A stretch of DNA of 64,000 bases from Prosthecobacter sp. (lineage in GTDB: Bacteria > Verrucomicrobiota > Verrucomicrobiia > Verrucomicrobiales > Verrucomicrobiaceae): positions 62,001 through 126,000 of the forward strand of contig JAFMIR010000007.1 in NCBI GenBank assembly GCA_017853885.1, read 5' to 3'. Below the pieces are notes generated by a model, which was not told the DNA's origin, searched no databases, and saw only the letters and a list, made by a program, of their open reading frames with translations. This document shows, in pieces, positions 26,329-35,487 of the stretch (position 1 is its first letter; each line of letters starts with the position of its first letter). The position numbers and the translations under genes are program-made.

Positions 26329-27387
26329 TTAAAAGAGTTCCAGTTGCCCGCTCGGATCCATTGGACGGCGAAAATGCTCGTTTGTGGGATCGGGGCGACG
26401 ATGTAGCAGCCCAGCGCGACGCAGGCTGGTCTTGAACAACGTACTAATCTGCTGACTCCAGATGCCCTCACCTTTCAACCGTGTGCCAAAGTCGCCATGC
26501 GACATTGTCTTGCCCTGAGTCTCAGCAATGCGGCCGAGGATTTTGTTCTTCGAGCCGGGGAAGTGCTCATCGAGCCACGCGGCAAAGATATCCTTCACGG
26601 CGAAGGGCAGCCGCACGACGGTATAACCTGCAAACTGTGCTCCCGCGGCCGCTGCGGCCTCAATGATCTTTGGGATTTCACTGTCATTCAGGCCAGGGAT
26701 GATCGGCGCAGGACTGACGCCCACCGGAATCCCTGCTGCATGCAGCGAGCGAATGGCGTCCAGCCTCATCGCTGGGCTCGAGGCTCGTGGTTCGAGTTTC
26801 CTCGCCAGCTCGGGATCGAGTGTGGTGATGGAGATGTAAACCGCGGTGGCATTGAAACGTGCCAACTCGCTCAACAAGTCGGCATCACGTGTGACCAGAT
26901 GATTCTTCGTGATGAGCACGACGGGATGCCGAGCTTCCGACAATACTTCCAAACAGCCCCGTGTGATGCGCAGACGCTTCTCCACAGGTTGGTAGGGATC
27001 CGTCACGCCACTGAGCGAGAGCGTGATGGGCTTGTAGCCTGGCTTCAGCAGCTCGGTGCGTAGCAGGGAAGGGGCGTTTTCTTTTACCATGATGCGGCTT
27101 TCGAAATCGATGCCTGAGGAAAAGCCTAAATACTCATGTGTGGGGCGGGCGTAGCAGTAGGCGCAGCCATGCTCGCAGCCTCGATAGGGATTCAAGCTGG
27201 CTGCAAAAGGCAAATCCGGGCTGCTGTGGCGCGAGAGGATCTTGCTCGAATGGTCGATGAAGAACTTTGTTGCGACGCGTTCCGGTGCTTCGCCTTCCTC
27301 ATACTCCAGATGCAGGCTGTTGAAGCGCTGCTCCGGATTCAAAGCAGCGCCGCGGCCTCGCGGTGCAGTGGGTGTGGCATCGGCCAT
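26329..27387 (-). CDS. PA0069-family radical SAM protein
   Basis: This radical SAM protein has 352 residues and is related to SplB-type and PA0069 proteins of unknown reaction. The Fe-S cysteines are in CEHGCAYC (C-x3-C-x2-C, about residues 71-78), followed by YARPTHEYLGF. Later family blocks are SLSGVTDPYQPVEK, VLITKNHLVTRD, and APIIPGLND. The enzyme acts in the cytoplasm; its substrate is not known. It is the middle gene of a leftward group with a TIM-barrel isomerase upstream (8 bases) and the pseudouridine synthase downstream (13 bases). Confidence 0.87.
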   Translation of the reverse strand: MADATPTAPRGRGAALNPEQRFNSLHLEYEEGEAPERVATKFFIDHSSKILSRHSSPDLPFAASLNPYRGCEHGCAYCYARPTHEYLGFSSGIDFESRIMVKENAPSLLRTELLKPGYKPITLSLSGVTDPYQPVEKRLRITRGCLEVLSEARHPVVLITKNHLVTRDADLLSELARFNATAVYISITTLDPELARKLEPRASSPAMRLDAIRSLHAAGIPVGVSPAPIIPGLNDSEIPKIIEAAAAAGAQFAGYTVVRLPFAVKDIFAAWLDEHFPGSKNKILGRIAETQGKTMSHGDFGTRLKGEGIWSQQISTLFKTSLRRAGLLHRRPDPTNEHFRRPMDPSGQLELF

Positions 27388-27395
27388 GGCACCGA

Positions 27396-28292
27396 TCAGG
27401 CGGAGAGCCAGTTTCGAAGGGTGGCAATGTCACGCACATGTGCCTCGCGGAAGATTTTCAGCACCTTAGGATCCTTCGCGTTGCCCTCCAGATACTCGAC
27501 ATGAAGTGAGATGGGGCCGCTATAGCCTGTCCTCAGGAGCATCTTCGCGTATTCGGGATCGACTTGACCCTCGCCGAGCGGGCAGGTGACCATCTTGCGG
27601 CCCTCCCACTTAAAGTCTTTGAAGTAGGCCGCACCGAGATGATCCCGCACGAGGTTGAACTCCAGTGGCCAAGACTTCCCGCCCTCGCATGTTGCGTGCA
27701 AAATGTCGAAGCAGAAGCTGAAGTCCATCGCCGGATACTCGCGCATGATGGAGTAGATGTCCCAAACTGGCGCGCCGAAGTAATCCTTCCCGCTGTGGTT
27801 TTGAAACAGCGGCTGGATGCCGATCTCTTGGCAAAGCGCCACGAGGTCTTTGATCTTTGGCCGCACGGCTTGGAGTTGGTCCCAAATCGGCTGCTTCAGG
27901 TCGTATTTGAAGTAGCTCATGCGGAATCGCTTTACGCCAAGTTTCGCCGCTGTGCGCAACACCTCCTCTGTGCGTTGCTCCTTGCTCACCTCATTGATGC
28001 CAGAGGTCAGGATCGTCATTTCGAGGTCCTGTTTTTTGAGCGAGTCGATGAACTTTGGCAGCTCATCGACCACTTTTTCGGGCTCGATGTGACCTTTTGG
28101 ACGGATCGGCGCCTCGATCCCATCCACGCCCATCTCGGCGCTGATGCTTGCGATCTCGTCATAGCTCAACCCTTGTAGATGCTTCGTGAAGTAGCAGATC
28201 GTATTTTTGCCCTTCTTCGGTGTTTCCGCCAACAATGGAGCGGTAAAAGCCAAAGCGGACAGGTTGTGGACGAAGGCGCGGCGGGTGTTCAT
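27396..28292 (-). CDS. Secreted sugar phosphate isomerase/epimerase-like TIM-barrel protein
   Basis: An N-terminal RRAF segment and hydrophobic core (MNTRRAFVHNLSALAF) look like a twin-arginine signal, usual for such proteins in Planctomycetes and Verrucomicrobia. The barrel of the xylose-isomerase-like/AP-endonuclease-2 fold follows, with GVDGIEAPIR, FQNHSGKDYFG, FCFDILHATCEGG, YFKDFKWEG and HVEYLEG, whose Glu/His/Asp residues likely bind a metal. There are 298 residues from the ATG at 28290-28292; an ATG five codons earlier is less likely. The substrate is unknown. It starts a three-gene leftward group. Confidence 0.78.
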   Translation of the reverse strand: MNTRRAFVHNLSALAFTAPLLAETPKKGKNTICYFTKHLQGLSYDEIASISAEMGVDGIEAPIRPKGHIEPEKVVDELPKFIDSLKKQDLEMTILTSGINEVSKEQRTEEVLRTAAKLGVKRFRMSYFKYDLKQPIWDQLQAVRPKIKDLVALCQEIGIQPLFQNHSGKDYFGAPVWDIYSIMREYPAMDFSFCFDILHATCEGGKSWPLEFNLVRDHLGAAYFKDFKWEGRKMVTCPLGEGQVDPEYAKMLLRTGYSGPISLHVEYLEGNAKDPKVLKIFREAHVRDIATLRNWLSA

Positions 28293-28313
28293 GAGTGGTT
28301 CGTTCAACGTTCC

Positions 28314-28350
28314 TTATTCGACATTCTTCATTCTTGATTCGACATTCGAC
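28314..28350 (+). repeat. Short direct repeats with ATTCGACATTC unit
   Basis: Between two divergent starts the sequence holds two copies of ATTCGACATTC (beginning at about 28316 and 28338) with further ATTCTTCATTC-like copies between them. Similar units lie upstream of pssA at about 49549-49577. It is only three to four units long and directly precedes the SDR start codon. Confidence 0.4.
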
Positions 28351-28352
28351 CT

Positions 28353-29114
28353 ATGAACTCTCTTTCAGGGCACAACATCATTATCATGGGCGGGACCACT
28401 GGCCTAGGGCTATCCGCGGCGAAAAAACTCGTCGCGCTCGGGGCGAATATCGTGATCACCAGTCGCCATCAGGCAAATGTGGATGCTGCATTGGCTCAAC
28501 TCGGCCCTCAGGCAAAAGGTTTCGCAGCTGATGCAGCTACGCCTGATGCAGCTGAGCATGCGGTGGCGATGTTTGAGCGGCTTGATGCACTTTACCACGT
28601 CGCTGGTGGTAGTGGGCGTTCAAAAGGTGATGGAGCCCTGCATGAACTTACCGATGATGGCATCGACTACACCCTCGATCTCAATCTGAAGTCTGTGATG
28701 CTTTCGAATCGGGCCGCCGTCCGCCAATTCATGAAACAAGGTGTTGGCGGCGTCATTCTGAACATGGCTAGTGTGCTTGGTTGGTCGCCATCGCCGCAGT
28801 ATTTCGCCTCGCATGCCTACGCTGCCGCGAAAGCGGGCATCATCGGCTTCAGCAAATCCATCGCGGCCTATTACGCGCCACACAACATCCGCGTGAATGT
28901 GATCGCGCCGGCTTTGGTTGAAACGCCGATGTCGAAACGCGCAGCGGAAAGCGACGAGATCATGACTTTCATCAAGACGAAGCAACCTCTTGATGGCGGT
29001 CGGATTGGTCTTGCCGAAGACTGTGATGCCGCCGCTCTCATGCTGCTGAGCCCAGATTCAAAATTCATCACTGGCCAAGTGCTTGCCGTGGATGGTGGCT
29101 GGACAGTTTCGTGA
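28353..29114 (+). CDS. Short-chain dehydrogenase/reductase
   Basis: A classical SDR of 253 residues, with the cofactor loop GGTTGLG (13-19), the catalytic Ser in LNMASVLG, and YAAAK holding catalytic Tyr and Lys (about 158-162). The end, GQVLAVDGGWT, is typical. Family enzymes oxidise or reduce hydroxy or keto groups of sugars, lipids or ketones with NAD(P); the substrate cannot be read here. It converges with the M28 gene, leaving only 7 bases. Confidence 0.9.
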   Translation: MNSLSGHNIIIMGGTTGLGLSAAKKLVALGANIVITSRHQANVDAALAQLGPQAKGFAADAATPDAAEHAVAMFERLDALYHVAGGSGRSKGDGALHELTDDGIDYTLDLNLKSVMLSNRAAVRQFMKQGVGGVILNMASVLGWSPSPQYFASHAYAAAKAGIIGFSKSIAAYYAPHNIRVNVIAPALVETPMSKRAAESDEIMTFIKTKQPLDGGRIGLAEDCDAAALMLLSPDSKFITGQVLAVDGGWTVS

Positions 29115-29121
29115 TCTTGGC

Positions 29122-32019
29122 TCAGTCCCGTGAGCCCGGCGTGATCTTCAACTCGACGCTTTTGCCGCTGCGCTGCACGGTGATGCTGGTCTCCTTGCCG
29201 ATCTTGAGATCTCCCATCACATAAGTGTAATCGTAGATGTTTGCGATGTCTTTGCCCCCAAGCTTGATGATGATGTCACCGGCTTTCACGCCTGCCTTGG
29301 CGGCCGGGCCGATAGGTGATACCCCGCTGAGTTTGACACCTTTGGTGTCGCCTTGGGCATAGTCCGGGATGGTTCCCAGATACGCACGCAACCCCGTCCG
29401 CACACCAGAGTTCTTCGGCGCTTCCATGGCGATGTAATCCGGCGCAGCGTCCGCTGTGGCGATGCCGCGTGCGATCAGCCCCATGAGCTTCGCGATCTTG
29501 GCGGTATTTGCATAGTCGATTTTGTCAGCGGTGTCGCTTGGCATGTGGTAATCGGCATGCGAGCCGGTGAAGGCGTTCAACGTGGGGATGCCCTTCAAAT
29601 AGAATGCGGTGCTGTCGGTTGGCAGGTGGGCATCGTTTTGTGTGGTGATGGGTAGGCCAATGGGGGCGTTGCGTTTTTCGATCTCCTTGGTCCACAGCGA
29701 GCTGCTGCCCAAGCCTTGAAGCACGAGTGCTTTCTGGAAACGGCCGATCATATCCATGTTCAGGCATGCGGCAAACATGCCGGTGAGCTTCGCGTTGGCA
29801 TCGCCTTTGATCATCTTAGCGTAGGCTTCGACGAAGTGATTGCTGCCGAGCAATCCGAGTTCCTCGCCACTCCATGCGGCAAAGATGATGTCGCGTTTCA
29901 GCGTGAGCTTGCCCTGCTTCTTCAAATCGGCCAGCCACTGGGCGATTTCGAGTACACCGCTGACGCCGCTGGCATTGTCATCGGCACCATGGTGGATTTT
30001 GTTGACCTCATCGCCCTTTGCACGCGAGTTTGAGCCGCCAGCGCTGCCAAGGTGGTCGATGTGCGCTCCGACAATGAGCGGCGCGACGTGCGGATCAGGC
30101 TGCTGGCCATAAGGCAATGCCGCGAGCACATTGCGGCCTTTTTTCTTTTCCTGTTGAATCACGATGTTGGCCGCGAGCGCGCCTTTGCAATCGATGCCGC
30201 CCATCAAGTCGCCGTTGTCGAGCTTGTCCTGAAGTTCTTTGAGCGTCTTGCCGGTTCCAGCGAGCAATTTGTCACCCACCGCATCGGTCACGCTGATGGC
30301 CGCGATGCCGCTGGAGGCTAGCGAGGCATCAAAGGTCATCGGCGCAAGTTGCTGCACGACTTTCGAGTTGGGTCCGCTGACCACGATGAGGCCACGTGCA
30401 CCCTTTTGGCGAGCGGTGAGGGCCTTGTAGCGCAGGCTGGAGTAACGACTGAGTTCATTCCGCCGCTCCTGAGTGATACCTTCAGGTAGGTAGCGGAACA
30501 CGAGAACCCATTTGTCCTTCACATCGAGATGAGCGTAACTCGAATAAGTCTCGATTGAGGCTGATTCAGGTGTCTCGATGCCGTAACCGGCAAAGACGAT
30601 CTTGGCAGGCTTTACCTCGCCGTTTTGAGAGAAGGACAGAGGCTTCCAGTCTTGCTCTACGTTTAAATCCAAGCCGCTGAGAGTCAGTTTGTTGCCATCG
30701 CCGAGAGCTACACCGGCAGTGAAGTCAAAGTTGTCGAAGTAGGTGTTGTCATCGCCAAACGGAGCGAGGCCGATCTGCTTCGCTATATCGGCGAAATACT
30801 GTGTAGCGAGCTTTTCGCCCTCGGTGCCCGTCATGCGGCCACCGAGCTCGTCGGAGGCCAGATAAGAGATATGCTGCTTCAAGTCTGCTTCCGCGATTTC
30901 TGCTCCGGTGGCAGCAAAATCTGGCGTTTTGATCTTTGGTTCTTCATTTTGAATCTTTTTCTCCAGTCCAAGCGCCACACGCGCATGATCATGATGCCAA
31001 TCCGCGATGAAAATCTGGCTTTGACCGCCGCTCGTGCGGCCGCTGGTCCAAGAGAGTTTTTTGCCATCGGGTGAAAAGACCGGAAGGCCGTCGAAACCAT
31101 CGGTATTTGTCACACGCACTGGATCGTGTTTGCCAGCGGTATCGACAATGTAGAGCTCGAAATTGGCGAAGCCGTTGAGGTTCGTTGTGAAGATCAGGTA
31201 CTCACCGCTGGGATGAAAATACGGCGCCCAGCTCATGGCGCCGAGTTTGGTGAGCGGTTTTGGCTCGCTGCCATCGGCGTTCATGGTCCAAACTTCAGCC
31301 ACATCGCCCTTCGGGGTGAAGCGCCGCCAGCAGATTCTCTGGCCATCAGCGCTGAAAAATGGTCCACCATCGTATCCGGGCGTGTTGGTGAGACGTTTCA
31401 CGTTCGAGCCATCTGCATCGGCCGTGTAAATCTCCATGAAGTATTGTTTGTCGATCTTCAGACGTTCCTGGTCTTCCTTGCTGAGCTTGCTTTCGTAGGC
31501 TTGGCGATTGGAGGCAAAAACGAGTTTTTTTCCATCCGGCGACCAGCCGCCTTCGGCATCATAGCCGCGGGTCTTAGTGAGGTTTTGGAGCTTCTTATCG
31601 GCGAGCGTGTATTCCCAGATCTCGTACTGTTCATCGTAGTCCCACGAGTATTTGCGCACCTTGGAGGTCTTTCGCTCCTCATACTCGGCCTGTTGGAGTT
31701 TTTTGGACTCGGGATCGGTGTGTGTGCTGGCAAAAAGCACGCGCTTGCCGTCCGGATGAATCCACGCGCAGGTTGTTTTGCCTATGCCGGGTGAAATGCG
31801 TTCTTGATCACCCGTTTCGAGGTCCATCAGGTAAATCTGGTAGAAGGGGTTCCCCTCCTCCCGCTCGGACTGGAAGATTAGCTTTGTGCCATCGGCATTA
31901 AAATAGCCTTCTCCGGCCCGGCGACCTTCGAAAGTCAGTTGGCGCGGGTTGGTGATAAAATCCGCCTCGTTTTGAGCGAGGGCGGCAGCTGAAAAGAGTG
32001 CAAGACACAGGAGGCGCAT
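29122..32019 (-). CDS. Secreted composite protease: beta-propeller, PA domain, M28 peptidase, PDZ
   Basis: This protein of 965 residues starts with a signal peptide (MRLLCLALFSAAALA). Residues about 25-345 hold TolB/WD40-like propeller blades (repeated FSADGQRICW and FSPDGKKLSW strands). A PA-type region follows, then an M28 aminopeptidase with the metal ligands HIDHLG, GADDNASG, GEELGLLG, NMDMIG, and the His of GSHADYHMPSDT. A C-terminal PDZ domain (GVSPIGPAAKAGVKAGD) closes it. M28 enzymes remove N-terminal residues from peptides with two zinc ions. The combination in one chain resembles TolB-fused proteases in Planctomycetes and Verrucomicrobia and fits an extracytoplasmic role. Confidence 0.88.
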   Translation of the reverse strand: MRLLCLALFSAAALAQNEADFITNPRQLTFEGRRAGEGYFNADGTKLIFQSEREEGNPFYQIYLMDLETGDQERISPGIGKTTCAWIHPDGKRVLFASTHTDPESKKLQQAEYEERKTSKVRKYSWDYDEQYEIWEYTLADKKLQNLTKTRGYDAEGGWSPDGKKLVFASNRQAYESKLSKEDQERLKIDKQYFMEIYTADADGSNVKRLTNTPGYDGGPFFSADGQRICWRRFTPKGDVAEVWTMNADGSEPKPLTKLGAMSWAPYFHPSGEYLIFTTNLNGFANFELYIVDTAGKHDPVRVTNTDGFDGLPVFSPDGKKLSWTSGRTSGGQSQIFIADWHHDHARVALGLEKKIQNEEPKIKTPDFAATGAEIAEADLKQHISYLASDELGGRMTGTEGEKLATQYFADIAKQIGLAPFGDDNTYFDNFDFTAGVALGDGNKLTLSGLDLNVEQDWKPLSFSQNGEVKPAKIVFAGYGIETPESASIETYSSYAHLDVKDKWVLVFRYLPEGITQERRNELSRYSSLRYKALTARQKGARGLIVVSGPNSKVVQQLAPMTFDASLASSGIAAISVTDAVGDKLLAGTGKTLKELQDKLDNGDLMGGIDCKGALAANIVIQQEKKKGRNVLAALPYGQQPDPHVAPLIVGAHIDHLGSAGGSNSRAKGDEVNKIHHGADDNASGVSGVLEIAQWLADLKKQGKLTLKRDIIFAAWSGEELGLLGSNHFVEAYAKMIKGDANAKLTGMFAACLNMDMIGRFQKALVLQGLGSSSLWTKEIEKRNAPIGLPITTQNDAHLPTDSTAFYLKGIPTLNAFTGSHADYHMPSDTADKIDYANTAKIAKLMGLIARGIATADAAPDYIAMEAPKNSGVRTGLRAYLGTIPDYAQGDTKGVKLSGVSPIGPAAKAGVKAGDIIIKLGGKDIANIYDYTYVMGDLKIGKETSITVQRSGKSVELKITPGSRD

Positions 32020-32151
32020 GGATGTGGTCTATACGTACGACAATGGTGAACAGCTTCTGAAAGTTCGTTTCGCGTGAGTGGACTTTCGTGGTGGCCGTTT
32101 GGAGGGGCTGAGAAGGAGATTTGCCGAAATGCTTTTTTGAAGGTGGGCATA

Positions 32152-32164
32152 CCCGTCAGACGGG
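32152..32164. promoter_or_regulatory. 13-base perfect palindrome between M28 and YdjY genes
   Basis: CCCGTC-A-GACGGG (32152-32164) lies in the 198-base gap 32020-32217, upstream of the leftward M28 gene. It lacks a T run on either strand, so an operator or small hairpin is more likely than a terminator. Nothing else is seen in the gap. Confidence 0.3.
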
Positions 32165-32217
32165 CAATAGGGAACGCCATTGATTGCTATGCTGTGAGAA
32201 TCCCACTCAAAGGGGGC

Positions 32218-32955
32218 CTAGTTCGCTGGTGTAATGATCAGAGTGATCTTGGTCTCTTCTGCGGGTATGTTCGAAGGCATGCTGATCCACAGGTCGTCAC
32301 GGTGGTTGCCTTTGGCGGCAGAGTTGATGATGGCTTGACGGTCTACGTAGGTGGAAATGATGGAGCCTGTCATCTCGGCATTAAAGCCGTCTTTGTCGAT
32401 GATGGAACCGTTGAAGATCCAAGTATCAAGATCTGGCGGTGTTCGCCGTTTGTCACTATCTTGAATGAAGTCGGATAGTGGGACTTTTCTGAGTCGGCCT
32501 CCTTCAGTCCATTCACAGTGGATAGCAAGGCGGTTGGCACCGGGAGAGGCTGGCTCGGTGTCCTTGGGGTAGGGGCGTTCTTGATTGGCATCGAGCTTTT
32601 CGAGAATGCCCTTGGTGCCAGGTTGATAATTCGCTAATAAAAGGGCCAGTTGGATCTCGATTGGGCGAACGGTCGTCTGCAAGATGGTTTCATGAACCTT
32701 TTCCCCAGCTTCGTGACAGAGAGCATATTCGATGGGCAGCTTTTGGTGCAGCACGCTACAGGGAATGCGCAGCTCACGGGTGGTGGCATGAATCTGAATG
32801 CCATTGAGATCGAATTGGCCGGGTGCGACTTCCTTGAGTAGTTTCTTTGCCTCGGCGAGTTGTACAGCAGCGTCTTTGCGGGGCGGTGAGGCGTCCTGCG
32901 CATGGGTGAGGATGGCTGGCACGAGCAGAAAGGCGGTGGCTTGAAACAGATTCAT
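32218..32955 (-). CDS. Secreted YdjY-domain protein
   Basis: This 245-residue protein has a signal peptide (MNLFQATAFLLVPAILTHA) and a region resembling the YdjY domain of Planctomycetes and Verrucomicrobia: GIQIHATTRELRIPCSVL, then IEYALCHEAGEKVHETILQT and IQLALLLANYQPG. The function of the domain is unknown. A Glu/Arg/Pro-rich middle part and a final beta-rich half follow. The ATG at 32953-32955 gives the signal peptide. It is divergent from menA by 132 bases. Confidence 0.7.
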   Translation of the reverse strand: MNLFQATAFLLVPAILTHAQDASPPRKDAAVQLAEAKKLLKEVAPGQFDLNGIQIHATTRELRIPCSVLHQKLPIEYALCHEAGEKVHETILQTTVRPIEIQLALLLANYQPGTKGILEKLDANQERPYPKDTEPASPGANRLAIHCEWTEGGRLRKVPLSDFIQDSDKRRTPPDLDTWIFNGSIIDKDGFNAEMTGSIISTYVDRQAIINSAAKGNHRDDLWISMPSNIPAEETKITLIITPAN

Positions 32956-33087
32956 GGTGTCGCAAGCTACGGGTCGATGCTCGAAGGGCAAATGCTGGAG
33001 CGCAGCATTTGTTTCCCCGGAGCCATTTTTGTCCGCAGGGTTGCGCCGCAAGGCATCTCCGGTAAAGAAAAGAGCCGACTTACTCCC

Positions 33088-33984
33088 ATGGCCTCTCTTT
33101 TTGACTGGATTGCCGCCGCCCGCCCGAAAACCCTCGGAGCCGCTATCGCGCCTGTGCTGGTTGGTTGGGCGCTTGCTGCCAAGGTGAAAGGAAGCGCCGA
33201 TGTGAAGCTGGCGCTATGCACGCTGGGAAGTTGCATGGCTTTGCAGATCGCTACCAATTTCTTCAATGATGCCCTCGATTCATTGAAAGGTGCGGACACA
33301 AGGTCACGCATCGGTCCGAGGCGGATCACAGCCAGTGGCCAAGCTCCCGCTGGCATGGTAAAGTTCGCAGCAGTGCTGATGCTCGGAGTCGCCGCAGTGC
33401 TTGCGCTGCCATTGTTTGAACTGCGAGGCCTGCCCATTCTTTGGATCGGTATTCCATCTCTGTACTTTTGCTTTGGTTACACTGGTGGTCCTGTTCCTCT
33501 GGCCTATCGTGGACTCGGAGAGCTCTTTGTGATTCTTTTCTTCGGTTTGGTGGCGGTCACTGGCACGGTTTTTGTGCTGACAGGTGAATGGCTGGTCAGC
33601 AGTCTGCTGGCCGGCTGGCAAATTGGCTGCCTCAGCACGGTGTTAATTGCGATCAACAACCTGCGTGATGTGAAAGAAGACACCCAGACTGGCAAGAAAA
33701 CGCTCGCGGTGCGCTTTGGCATCACTTTCGCCCGGGCAGAGATCGTGCTACTCATTGCCGCAGCGCATGTTAGCGGCCTTTATTGGCTTCAGCAGGGATG
33801 GGAGCAGGCTTTTACCATGCCACTCGTCACCTTGCCGGCAGGCTTGTTCATGGCTTGGCGCATTCTAGTGGAAGAGCCCGGCCGTGGTCACAACCGGCTG
33901 CTCGGAATCAGTGGGCTGCAGTTGCTCACTTTTGCCGCCATGCTCAGCTGGGGTATACATCGTTCGGCGGAGGTGATGCGATGA
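33088..33984 (+). CDS. menA: 1,4-dihydroxy-2-naphthoate polyprenyltransferase (MenA-like)
   Basis: MenA attaches a polyprenyl chain to dihydroxynaphthoate in menaquinone synthesis, in the membrane. The 298 residues have about nine hydrophobic segments. Key motifs are NFFNDALDSLKGADT (the N-x3-D prenyl diphosphate site) and the second acidic motif NNLRDVKEDTQTGKKTLAVRFG. The opening AARPKTLGAAIAPVLVGWAL is MenA-like rather than UbiA-like. The ATG at 33088 was chosen; an earlier in-frame ATG at 32902 lies inside the divergent gene. recO follows 57 bases later. Confidence 0.9.
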   Translation: MASLFDWIAAARPKTLGAAIAPVLVGWALAAKVKGSADVKLALCTLGSCMALQIATNFFNDALDSLKGADTRSRIGPRRITASGQAPAGMVKFAAVLMLGVAAVLALPLFELRGLPILWIGIPSLYFCFGYTGGPVPLAYRGLGELFVILFFGLVAVTGTVFVLTGEWLVSSLLAGWQIGCLSTVLIAINNLRDVKEDTQTGKKTLAVRFGITFARAEIVLLIAAAHVSGLYWLQQGWEQAFTMPLVTLPAGLFMAWRILVEEPGRGHNRLLGISGLQLLTFAAMLSWGIHRSAEVMR

Positions 33985-34041
33985 AGGAAATGAGCTGTGT
34001 CGCCAAAGACCTCAATCGATACTAAGAACCCCTGCCTCCTC

Positions 34042-34590
34042 ATGCAGCAAACAGACGCCATTCTGATCGGTCGGCAACAGCATACAGAGACGAGTTTGAT
34101 CGTCGAGTGGTGCTGCGCAGAGCTTGGCATTTTCAAAACAATCGCCAAGGGGGCATTGAGGCCAAAATCGCCCTTCGTTGGGCTTTTGGATCTGTTTGTG
34201 AGCTGCGAGTTGCGTTTGGTGTCCGGTAAATCGACAGACCTGGGCATCTTGTCTGAGGCACGCTGGACAAATCCTAGACTTGGCCTGCGAACCAGCTACG
34301 GCCGTATACTGGCCGCCACTTATCTGGTAAAGTTGCTCGCACTTGTCGCAGAGCGTCATGCGCCGCTGCCAGAAGTGCATCCATTGCTTGTGAAGGCATT
34401 GGATTACCTTTGCGAAAAAGATCCAAGCCCGGCCTTGGTACTGCGTTTCGAACAGCGGCTCGCCGAGGCGCTAGGCCTCATTCCAGAGGGTGATCGCGCA
34501 CTCGCCGCAGATGCCATTGAAGACGTTTTCCACAAAAGGCTGCCTGTGCAGCGGCAGCAGCTCTTTGAGTGGATGAAGCAGCATCGGTGA
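34042..34590 (+). CDS. recO: DNA repair protein RecO, short form
   Basis: RecO helps load RecA on SSB-coated DNA in the RecFOR pathway. The N-terminal part fits the OB fold (ILIGRQQHTETSLIVEWCCAELG followed by KGALRPKSPFVGLLDLFVSCEL), and the helical part has YLVKLLALVAERHAPLPEV. The protein has only 182 residues, whereas RecO is usually about 240, and the cysteine cluster seen in many members is absent. The ATG at 34042 is the likely start; an ATG at 33997 would add 15 residues. It ends 3 bases before the convergent znuB-like gene. Confidence 0.7.
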   Translation: MQQTDAILIGRQQHTETSLIVEWCCAELGIFKTIAKGALRPKSPFVGLLDLFVSCELRLVSGKSTDLGILSEARWTNPRLGLRTSYGRILAATYLVKLLALVAERHAPLPEVHPLLVKALDYLCEKDPSPALVLRFEQRLAEALGLIPEGDRALAADAIEDVFHKRLPVQRQQLFEWMKQHR

Positions 34591-34593
34591 AGT

Positions 34594-35487
34594 TCAGCGT
34601 CGGCGTGCGCTGAACAAGCCGTAACGTGGACTGAAGATGTAGGCGATTACGAAGAAGCCACCCAGCACGACAATGATCGTAGCGCTGACGCTCCAACCGA
34701 GTGGATAAGACAGGAAAAAAGCTGCCACAGAGCCGAGGCCACCGATGATGCCGCCACCCCAGAAGAGCGTGCGGGCGTTGTTGGTGAGCAGATAGACGGT
34801 TGCTGCCGGAGCGACCATCAAACCCACGCTCAGAATGCAGCCGACGGCTTGGAGTGAGGAGATAAGTACGAGGATGGTGATCCCAAACAACGCATAGCTC
34901 AGCAGCCGAACGGGCACGCCGAGGCTGGCGGCGATGTTGGGCTCGAAAAGGTAGATCAATAGCGGTCTTTGCAGCGCGATCAGGGAGATTACCGCAACAG
35001 CACTGATCCCAAAAGCAATCCATAAGTCACTGTCTGCCATGCCAACAATGCTGCCGAAAAGCCATTCATCAAGTTGCTGGCGAATGTCGAGCTTGGTGAG
35101 GATGAGCAGCCCTGCTGCAAAAGCAGTGGTGTAAAGAATTCCCATGGCCGTGTCCTGATCGAGTCGTGAGGTGCGTGAAAGAAACAATGAACCTAGGCCA
35201 ACCATCAACGCGGCGAACACTGCGCCCGCCAGTGCGCTCCACTGCGTTAAACCAGCAACCAATACTGCGAGTGCTATGCCCGGAAGCAATGCATGCGAGA
35301 GTGTCCCGATTTTCAGCGCTGACTTTTGCAGCACCACAAAAGCGCTCACAAACCCGTTCGCGAAGCCGATCATCAAGCATGCGAGCAATGCTCGCTGGGC
35401 GATGGGCTCGGCGAGGCAGTCGGAAAGCGTGGTGGCTAGAATCATTTGCTGGTTGGGCGCTTGGGAGCTTGTTTCATCATTCGTCAT
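34594..35487 (-). CDS. Zn/Mn-type ABC transporter permease (ZnuB-like)
   Basis: This 297-residue integral membrane subunit of an ABC-3 family metal importer has about eight hydrophobic segments. Family blocks are GFANGFVSAFVVLQKSALKIG, SHALLPGIALAVL, DQDTAMGILYTTAFAAGLLIL and LISSLQAVGCILSVGLMVAPAATVYLLT. Its start overlaps the ATPase stop (ATGA), so the two are translationally coupled. Metal choice (Zn or Mn) is not provable, but the His-rich binding protein in the operon favours zinc. Confidence 0.9.
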   Translation of the reverse strand: MTNDETSSQAPNQQMILATTLSDCLAEPIAQRALLACLMIGFANGFVSAFVVLQKSALKIGTLSHALLPGIALAVLVAGLTQWSALAGAVFAALMVGLGSLFLSRTSRLDQDTAMGILYTTAFAAGLLILTKLDIRQQLDEWLFGSIVGMADSDLWIAFGISAVAVISLIALQRPLLIYLFEPNIAASLGVPVRLLSYALFGITILVLISSLQAVGCILSVGLMVAPAATVYLLTNNARTLFWGGGIIGGLGSVAAFFLSYPLGWSVSATIIVVLGGFFVIAYIFSPRYGLFSARRR

